Below, piece by piece: positions 7,681 through 12,264 of a stretch of 12,264 nucleotides of DNA; the first letter of the stretch is position 1, and each line of letters starts with the position of its first letter. The DNA is from Opitutaceae bacterium. Lineage in GTDB: Bacteria; Verrucomicrobiota; Verrucomicrobiia; Opitutales; Opitutaceae. The position numbers and the translations under genes are program-made. The stretch covers positions 1-12,264 of the forward strand of contig JAITDF010000378.1 in assembly GCA_031282705.1 (NCBI GenBank). The letters run 5' to 3'. The notes under the pieces were generated by a model. The model had not been told where the DNA came from and ran no database searches. It saw only the letters and a list, made by a program, of their open reading frames with translations.

Positions 7681-7683
7681 TTT
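7663..7683. promoter_or_regulatory. perfect 10-1-10 palindrome, Fur-family operator candidate
   Basis: Arms AAATTGGAAT and ATTCCAATTT flank a single central A with no mismatch. The inner 15 bases, TTGGAATAATTCCAA, have the 7-1-7 geometry of Fur/PerR boxes and share their central AATnATT. The site also resembles Irr-type boxes (TTnGAAnnnTTCnAA). It lies in an AT-rich island 60 bases upstream of the Fur-family start, a normal position for an autoregulatory operator. Confidence 0.6.
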
Positions 7684-7724
7684 AAGAGTGATTTTTACTT
7701 TTAATCATCGTGCATGTTTTTGTG

Positions 7725-7779
7725 ATGGAGAAGGGCAGGAAAGGGCAAGGGAAGGGTAGATGAAGAAAGGTAGGGGAAT
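7725..7779 (-). other. pyrimidine tract downstream of the 181-residue protein gene
   Basis: In the sense direction of the minus-strand genes this 55-base stretch is C/T-rich with only two G. It follows the stop at 7865 by about 85 bases and precedes the palindrome of the Fur unit. C-rich, G-poor RNA is the hallmark of Rho loading, so a Rho-dependent terminator between the two units is possible. This rests on composition only. Confidence 0.25.
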
Positions 7780-7864
7780 GCCGACAGGCGTTGCGCTGCT
7801 TTGCCGCGCCAGCGGACGGCGGTCAGTGGCTGGCGACCGGGGTCATGGCCGGTCGTCCTGCCGG

Positions 7865-8410
7865 TCAGCGCGGCGGCTGGCCGCCTTGCTGTTGCTGCTG
7901 GGCGGCGGCTTCGCGGGCGGCGCGGCGGCGGGCGACCTCGGCGCGGATGGCTTCGAGGCGTTTGGCGTCGTCGCCGGTGGTGACGCGTTGGGGCGGGCGT
8001 GCGCCGGGCGGCTGCGGCGCGGCGGGGGAAGGCGCGGCGGCGATGACGTTGCCCGCGCCGAATTTCGCCTCCTTGAGGCCGAGGGTCTGGCGTTTGCCTT
8101 CGTAATCGACGATCACGGCCTGCATCGCGGAGTCGTAGGAAAGGATTTTGTAGGGCGCGTCCTTTTCGCCGATGCGCACCCATGCGCCTTGTTGCTTGGT
8201 GGGTTCGTAGATGCCGATGCGCAGTCCTTCCGCGTCGGCCACGAGCCCGCGAAATTCGATGGGCGTGGAGTCGGCGGGTTTCTGGTTCGCGGGAGTGCCG
8301 CCGCCGGGCGGGAGGAAGGGGGACTCGGTCGAGACCCCCGCGGCAAACAACGCGCCGCCGGACAGGACCGACGCGAGGAGGAGACGGGTGGTGAACGATG
8401 GGGAGGACAT
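7865..8410 (-). CDS. exported protein of unknown function
   Basis: I do not recognise this 181-residue protein. Residues 1-25 form a signal peptide (RLLLASVLSGGALFAAG), followed by a Pro/Gly linker. A small beta-rich domain lies at about 52-115 (IEFRGLVADAEGLRIGIYE, then WVRIGEKDAPYKILSYD and a YEGKRQTLGL strand). Next come an Ala/Pro linker and a charged helix (AKRLEAIRAEVARRRAAREAAA) ending in five Gln and Gly/Pro. The compact domain with AWVRIGE and ILSYD loosely recalls small periplasmic domains of secretion or pilus proteins, but that is a guess. It lies 138 bases behind the lipoprotein gene on the same strand and is probably cotranscribed. The ATG at 8410 places the signal peptide at the N-terminus; there is no Shine-Dalgarno sequence. 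Confidence 0.75.
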   Translation of the reverse strand: MSSPSFTTRLLLASVLSGGALFAAGVSTESPFLPPGGGTPANQKPADSTPIEFRGLVADAEGLRIGIYEPTKQQGAWVRIGEKDAPYKILSYDSAMQAVIVDYEGKRQTLGLKEAKFGAGNVIAAAPSPAAPQPPGARPPQRVTTGDDAKRLEAIRAEVARRRAAREAAAQQQQQGGQPPR

Positions 8411-8482
8411 GGCAAAAACAGGAAAACTCAGGAAAGCCGGACCGGGCGGGGCGGGAGCGGGTGCGGAAACGGATGCGGGTGC

Positions 8483-8530
8483 GAAGAAGGAAGAGAAAGT
8501 GGGAAGGCGGGGAAGAGGAGGAGGGAAAGA
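8483..8530 (-). other. near-pure pyrimidine tract between the two exported-protein genes
   Basis: In the sense strand only two of 48 bases are purines, one of them G. It begins about 19 bases after the lipoprotein gene stop and could be a Rho loading site or simply an unstructured spacer. Long purine/pyrimidine tracts can also adopt triplex structures. Confidence 0.25.
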
Positions 8531-8548
8531 TGAGCGGGAACAGGTTTC

Positions 8549-8830
8549 TCAAGGCACCACGCTGCCGGACACGGGATCAGGTTTTTGGGCGATGGTGGTG
8601 TAGGCGAAGCGTTGCTTGAATTCCTCGGCCGCCATGCGGCGGGCGTCGCGGGCGTCGGCGGCCTGGCCGGCGGCTTGCAAGTCGCTCATGCGTTTGGCGA
8701 TCCAGCGTTGCTTGAATTTCTCCTCCATGTCGGAGGCGAGAGTGCCGCTTGGCTTGGGTTTGCTGGAGCAGCCCGTGCCCGCGGTGAAGAGGACAAAGGG
8801 AACAAGGAGGAGGAAAAGGAGGCGTCTCAT
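8549..8830 (-). CDS. small predicted lipoprotein of unknown function
   Basis: This 93-residue protein starts with MRR, a hydrophobic stretch (LLFLLLVPFVLF) and a lipobox-like TAGTGC with Cys21, followed by SSKPKPS, as expected for a lipoprotein anchored in a membrane. The lipobox has Gly at -3, which is unusual but tolerated. The mature part is a charged helix with an internal echo, EEKFKQRW near 36-43 and EEFKQRF near 69-75, so it may be a two-copy helical repeat. No family is recognised. A good sigma70-type promoter lies directly upstream, and the 181-residue exported protein follows. It is divergent from the phosphorylase gene. Confidence 0.75.
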   Translation of the reverse strand: MRRLLFLLLVPFVLFTAGTGCSSKPKPSGTLASDMEEKFKQRWIAKRMSDLQAAGQAADARDARRMAAEEFKQRFAYTTIAQKPDPVSGSVVP

Positions 8831-8848
8831 GGGTGAGTTTGAGACGAG

Positions 8849-8876
8849 TTAATACGGTTCTTGGTTCCCATGTCAA
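8849..8876 (-). promoter_or_regulatory. sigma70-type promoter of the lipoprotein gene
   Basis: On the minus strand TTGACA (8876-8871) is a perfect -35 box, followed after 16 bases by TATTAA (8854-8849) as the -10 box. Transcription would start near 8842, leaving a leader of only about 12 bases before the ATG at 8830. Confidence 0.6.
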
Positions 8877-9072
8877 AGGGCGTTTGCCGGGAAACCCGCT
8901 TGGGGCGTCCGGCGTCCGGCAGCGCGGCGACGCGGCGGCCGGATGCGCGGCGGTGCGACGCGGCGCGGCGGAAGCAGAGGCAGGGCATGGCGGGGCGGCC
9001 TCCGTGCCTGCCATCCCGCCCGCCCGGAAAGTTTAGGCGTGACCATCGCCCTTTCTCTCTGGCACGGTTTCT
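8877..9072. other. divergent intergenic region, left part
   Basis: This GC-rich stretch between the lipoprotein promoter and the glgP leader contains short open frames but nothing with recognisable protein content. I see no RNA gene or clear plus-strand promoter, although the glgP promoter should lie here or just downstream. Confidence 0.5.
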
Positions 9073-9126
9073 GTTCAATTCAGTTCAATTTCGGGGATTT
9101 TCCCGTCCAGCATTCCGTCCAGCATC
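9073..9126. repeat. two tandem duplications in the glgP leader
   Basis: GTTCAATTCA and GTTCAATTTC (9073-9082, 9083-9092) form one imperfect pair. CCGTCCAGCATT and CCGTCCAGCATC (9103-9114, 9115-9126) form another, ending 12 bases before the glgP start. The second pair contains the complement of the GGACGG motif found on both sides of the GH43 gene. Confidence 0.6.
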
Positions 9127-9138
9127 CCGCACCAAATC

Positions 9139-11694
9139 ATGGCCTCCTCATCCAAGTCCAAGAAAGCCGCCGCCGAAAAAAACGCCGTCACTGCCGCCAT
9201 CGCCATCGCCGCCGCCGCGCCCGCCCGCCAAGGCACCATCTCCCCCTTCGACATCACCGACAGCACGCAACTCCGGGAAGGCATCCTCCGCCACCTCACC
9301 TACACCCTCGCCCGCGACCACAAGACCGCCAAACTCAGCGACTGGTGGATCGCCATGTCGCTGGCCGTGCGCGAACATATCCTCGCCCGCCTGATCGACA
9401 CCCAGGGCACGCACAACGACGGCAACGTCCGCCGCCTCTATTATTTCTCGCTCGAATACCTCATGGGCCGGCTCACCGAGAGCAACCTCTACAACACCGG
9501 CCTCAACGCCGCCGCCCGCGAGGCCCTCGCCAGCCTCGGCGTTGACTACCACCAGCTCCTCGAACAGGAGCCCGACATGGGCCTCGGCAACGGCGGCCTC
9601 GGACGCCTCGCGGCCTGCTTCCTCGACTCGCTCGCCACGCTCGACTACCCCGCCATCGGCTACGGCATCCATTACGAGTTCGGCCTCTTCCGCCAGGAAT
9701 TTGCCGGCGGCTACCAGGTGGAATACCCCGACTCCTGGATGATCAACGGCACCCCTTGGGAGGTCGCCCGCCCCGAGAACCGCATCACCATCCCCATCTA
9801 CGGACGCGTTGAAAACGTGTTCGACGACCGCGGCAACTGCCGCCCCACATGGCTCGCCACCAAGACCATCGTCGGCATCCCCTACGACATCCCCATCGCC
9901 GGCTTCGGCACCAAGACCGTCAACCTCCTCCGCCTCTGGTCCTCGCGCGCCGCCTCCGAGTTTGACCTGCAAGCCTTCAACGCCGGCGGCTACGTCGAGG
10001 CCGTGCGCGAGAAAGCCGTCATGGAAACCATCTCGAAAGTGCTTTACCCGAACGACAAAACCGAAAACGGCAAGGAACTCCGCCTCATCCAGCAATACTT
10101 CTTCGTCGCCTGCTCGCTGCGCGACCTCATCCGCCGCCACCTCCGCGACCCCGCCAACACCTGGGACAACTTCCCCGCCAAAGTCGCCATCCAGCTCAAC
10201 GACACCCACCCCGCTGTCGCCGTCCCCGAACTCATGCGCATCCTCATCGACGACGAAAACCTCCCTTGGGAGCGCGCCTGGGGCATCGTCACCAAGGTCT
10301 TCGGCTACACCAACCACACCCTGCTCCCCGAAGCCCTCGAAAAATGGAGCGTCACCCTCTTTGAACGCATCCTCCCCCGCCACCTCCAGATCATCTACGA
10401 CATCAACAGCCGCCTCATGCAGACCGTCGAGACGCGCTGGCCCGGCGACGTGGAAAAAAAACGCGCCTGCTCCCTCATCGACGAACAAGGCGTGAAATCC
10501 GTCCGCATGGCCGGCCTCTCCGTCGTCGCCTCGCACGCCGTCAACGGCGTCGCCGCGCTCCACACCGAACTGCTGAAAAAACACCTCTTCCCCGAATACG
10601 ACGCCCTCTTCCCCGGACGTTTCCAGAACAAAACCAACGGCATCACGCCCCGCCGCTGGCTCCTCGACTGCAACCCGCGCCTCTCCGCCCTCATCACCCG
10701 CACCCTCGGCCACGAACGCTGGGCGCGCGACCTCGACCTGCTCCGCGGCCTCGAAAAACACGCCGCCGCCGCCGCCTTCCAGCAGGAATTCATGGCCATC
10801 AAGCGCGCCAACAAACTGGACCTCGCCGCCCTCATCAAAACCGAATGCGGCATCGAAGTCTCGCCCGACGCGCTCTTCGACGTGCAAATCAAGCGCCTCC
10901 ACGAATACAAACGCCAGCACCTGAACCTCCTCCACATCCTCGCGCTCTACCGCCGCCTCCTGCAAAACCCCGCGCTCGACATCATCCCGCGCGTCTTCAT
11001 CTTCGGCGCGAAAGCCGCCCCCGGCTACGACCTCGCGAAAAACATCATCCGCGCCATCAACATCATCGGCGACCACATCAACCGCGACCCGCGCATCGGC
11101 GGAAAAATCAAGGTCGTCTTCCTCCCCAACTACCGCGTCTCGCTCGCCGAGTGCATCATCCCCGCCGCCGACCTCTCCGAGCAAATCTCCACCGCCGGCA
11201 AGGAAGCCAGCGGCACCGGCAACATGAAACTCGCCCTCAACGGCGCGCTCACCATCGGCACCCTCGACGGCGCCAACGTCGAAATAAAAGAGGAGGTCGG
11301 CGACGAAAACATCTTCATCTTCGGCCTCACCGTCGGGGAGGTCGAGGCGCTCCACGCGAAAGGCTACCGCCCCCGCGAACATTACGAACGGGACGGGGAA
11401 CTCCGCGCCATCGTGGACTGGCTCGGCTCGAACTATTTCACGCCCGGCGAAAACGGCGCCTTCACGCTCACGCAACGCAGCCTGCTCGACGGCGGCGACC
11501 CGTTCCTCGTGCTGGCCGATTTCCGCGCCTACAGCGACTGCCATGCCCGCGTGGACGCAAAATACCGCGACCGGACCGCCTGGGCGCGCAGCGCGATCCT
11601 GAACACCGCGCGCGTCGGCAAATTCTCCAGCGACCGCACCATCCGCGAATACGCCGCCCAAATCTGGAACCTCCCCGCCGTGCGGGTGGCTTGA
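9139..11694 (+). CDS. glgP: glycogen/maltodextrin phosphorylase (GT35)
   Basis: This enzyme removes glucose units from the non-reducing ends of alpha-1,4-glucans with phosphate, giving glucose-1-phosphate in the cytoplasm. The 851 residues cover the whole family, with an extra Ser/Lys/Ala-rich tail of about 33 residues. Visible signatures are RRLYYFSLEYLMGR, the glycine-rich loop GNGGLGRLAACFLDS (from residue 150), INGTPWE, QLNDTHPAVAVPEL, NKTNGITPRRW, KRLHEYKRQHLN, and the pyridoxal-phosphate site EASGTGNMKLALNG with Lys697 as the Schiff-base lysine. No frameshift or missing motif is seen. The ATG at 9139 is 12 bases after a tandem repeat and has no Shine-Dalgarno sequence; a start further downstream, removing the Ala-rich tail, cannot be excluded. 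It forms its own transcription unit, divergent from the lipoprotein gene and convergent with Hsp20. glgP and malP cannot be separated from sequence alone. Confidence 0.96.
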   Translation: MASSSKSKKAAAEKNAVTAAIAIAAAAPARQGTISPFDITDSTQLREGILRHLTYTLARDHKTAKLSDWWIAMSLAVREHILARLIDTQGTHNDGNVRRLYYFSLEYLMGRLTESNLYNTGLNAAAREALASLGVDYHQLLEQEPDMGLGNGGLGRLAACFLDSLATLDYPAIGYGIHYEFGLFRQEFAGGYQVEYPDSWMINGTPWEVARPENRITIPIYGRVENVFDDRGNCRPTWLATKTIVGIPYDIPIAGFGTKTVNLLRLWSSRAASEFDLQAFNAGGYVEAVREKAVMETISKVLYPNDKTENGKELRLIQQYFFVACSLRDLIRRHLRDPANTWDNFPAKVAIQLNDTHPAVAVPELMRILIDDENLPWERAWGIVTKVFGYTNHTLLPEALEKWSVTLFERILPRHLQIIYDINSRLMQTVETRWPGDVEKKRACSLIDEQGVKSVRMAGLSVVASHAVNGVAALHTELLKKHLFPEYDALFPGRFQNKTNGITPRRWLLDCNPRLSALITRTLGHERWARDLDLLRGLEKHAAAAAFQQEFMAIKRANKLDLAALIKTECGIEVSPDALFDVQIKRLHEYKRQHLNLLHILALYRRLLQNPALDIIPRVFIFGAKAAPGYDLAKNIIRAINIIGDHINRDPRIGGKIKVVFLPNYRVSLAECIIPAADLSEQISTAGKEASGTGNMKLALNGALTIGTLDGANVEIKEEVGDENIFIFGLTVGEVEALHAKGYRPREHYERDGELRAIVDWLGSNYFTPGENGAFTLTQRSLLDGGDPFLVLADFRAYSDCHARVDAKYRDRTAWARSAILNTARVGKFSSDRTIREYAAQIWNLPAVRVA

Positions 11695-11699
11695 GGGCG

Positions 11700-11723
11700 G
11701 GCGGCGCGACCCGTCGCGCCGCC
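11700..11723 (+). terminator. strong GC palindrome immediately after glgP
   Basis: GGCGGCGCGAC and its exact complement GTCGCGCCGCC are separated by CC, giving a stem of about ten pairs with a four-base loop. It begins five bases after the glgP stop. No T run follows, so it is either a non-canonical terminator, an mRNA 3' end protector or a repeat element. Confidence 0.5.
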
Positions 11724-11798
11724 GTTCCAAGCGAAGCGGGAAGCCTGGCAATCCGCCGCCGCCGCGCCTTCGCGAAGCCCTGAATTTTAACCCGCATA

Positions 11799-11819
11799 GT
11801 GGCGGGACGCCCGTGCCAC
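11799..11819. repeat. palindromic element with GGA loop in the glgP-Hsp20 gap
   Basis: GTGGC and GCCAC bracket an inner GGCG-GGA-CGCC hairpin (11801-11811). The GGA loop is the same as in the palindromes at 4422-4616 and in sufD, but the stem is shorter and the outer arms differ, so this may be a related or separate subfamily. Confidence 0.45.
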
Positions 11820-11888
11820 ACAATCCCGCCGGACGCGTCCCATCAGTTAAATTTCAAAATGCTCCACGCAAAGCGCGTGTGTGTTTTG

Positions 11889-11936
11889 GCATTTGGAATT
11901 TTTTTGGGATTTGGGATTTCGTGATTTGGGATTTGC
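11889..11936. repeat. AT-rich ATTTGGGATTT filler repeat
   Basis: Variants of TTTGGGATTT or ATTTGGAATTT recur four times in about 48 bases downstream of both convergent genes. It is sharply AT-rich in a GC-rich setting and non-coding. Confidence 0.55.
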
Positions 11937-11953
11937 GCGTGCGAAGCGCGCGC

Positions 11954-12264
11954 CTACGCCGCGAAACGGGGGCGGGGCGCCGGCGCGATGGCGGGCGGGC
12001 GCGCGCGGCGTGGCAGCGTGATCGTGAGGATGCCGCGGTTCAGCTCCGCCGCGATGCCGTCGTGATCGTAGCCGCGGCCGATGCGCAGCCGGAGCAGATA
12101 GTCGAGCTGCGCGTTTTCCAAGTGGAGCGCCTTCCAGTTGTCGCGCACAAAACGGGCCTTGCGCGCGGTCACGGTGAGGTCGGGGCCGCGCGCGGTGATC
12201 TCCACGCCGGACGCGTCAACCCCGGGCACGTAAACCGTGAGCCGCATCGCGTCGCCCTGCTCCG
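11954..12264 (-). CDS. small heat shock protein, Hsp20/alpha-crystallin family, cut by the window edge
   Basis: Hsp20 proteins are ATP-independent holdases that bind unfolding proteins in the cytoplasm. The visible part contains an alpha-crystallin domain: LTVYVPGVDASGVEITARGPDLTVTA, then LRLRIGRGYDHDGIAAELNRGILTITLP, which carries the family signature G-x-L motif (NRGILTITLP) near its end, followed by a Pro/Arg/Ala-rich tail. The frame stays open upstream of the internal ATG at 12247 to the edge (EQGDA before MRLTVYV). The domain begins at that point, so the true start and N-terminal arm almost certainly lie outside the window. It is convergent with glgP. Confidence 0.85.
   Translation of the reverse strand, partial: EQGDAMRLTVYVPGVDASGVEITARGPDLTVTARKARFVRDNWKALHLENAQLDYLLRLRIGRGYDHDGIAAELNRGILTITLPRRARPPAIAPAPRPRFAA

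Noticed and set aside
6269..7759. A 496-residue plus-strand open frame across sufC and the Fur-family gene
   Set aside because: It is a low-complexity Gly/Val/Glu/Asp shadow covering two well-recognised minus-strand genes and their spacer.
7835..7854. GACCGG-CCGGTC stem downstream of the 181-residue protein gene as an intrinsic terminator
   Set aside because: The stem is short, the eight-base loop is large and no T run follows on the minus strand, so it does not stand out from background in GC-rich DNA.
9148..11823. An 891-residue open frame antisense to glgP
   Set aside because: It is an artefact of strong C-ending codon use in glgP: composition is extreme in Gly, Val, Asp, Glu and Ala with no family motif, while the plus frame carries every phosphorylase signature.

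Overview
The window is a GC-rich bacterial chromosome segment whose gene content and repeat style fit the Verrucomicrobiota, most likely Opitutae/Opitutaceae. The clues are the short 'VGQASRLPDGG'-type palindromic repeats, GG/AT-rich intergenic filler, starts with no Shine-Dalgarno sequence, and a carbohydrate-active fusion protein. The lineage call is inference; no rRNA or marker phylogeny is available here.

Layout: (1) positions 1-224 hold nothing firm, only a weak open frame running off the left edge. (2) Positions 225-7603, all on the minus strand, read in transcription order: a Fur-family regulator, sufC, sufB, a 493-base gap packed with palindromic repeats, an 893-residue secreted GH43/sialidase-like fusion protein, and sufD. 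The iron-sulfur assembly (SUF) scaffold genes are therefore split by an unrelated, lower-GC glycoside hydrolase gene. (3) Positions 7865-8830, minus strand, encode two small exported proteins of unknown function (one a likely lipoprotein) behind a recognisable sigma70-type promoter. (4) Positions 9139-11694, plus strand, encode glycogen/maltodextrin phosphorylase, divergent from the lipoprotein unit. (5) At the right edge a convergent minus-strand small heat shock protein (Hsp20) gene is cut by the window end.

How it fits together: SufC (ATPase), SufB and SufD form the SufBC2D scaffold. The Fur-family protein encoded just upstream is the natural candidate regulator, and a perfect 10-1-10 palindrome lies 60 bases upstream of its start. 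No sufS, sufE or sufU is visible, so the sulfur donor must be encoded elsewhere, perhaps left of the window.

The most interesting signals are: a family of 8-3-8 palindromes with a near-constant GGA loop and compensatory stem changes, present both between sufB and the GH43 gene and in frame inside sufD; the interruption of the suf cluster by a compositionally different GH43 fusion gene flanked by short GACGG-type direct repeats; the palindromic operator-like site; a 59-base leader of sufC with no G at all in the sense strand; a perfect hairpin 5 bases before the sufB start; and the absence of a Shine-Dalgarno sequence before all eight complete genes.
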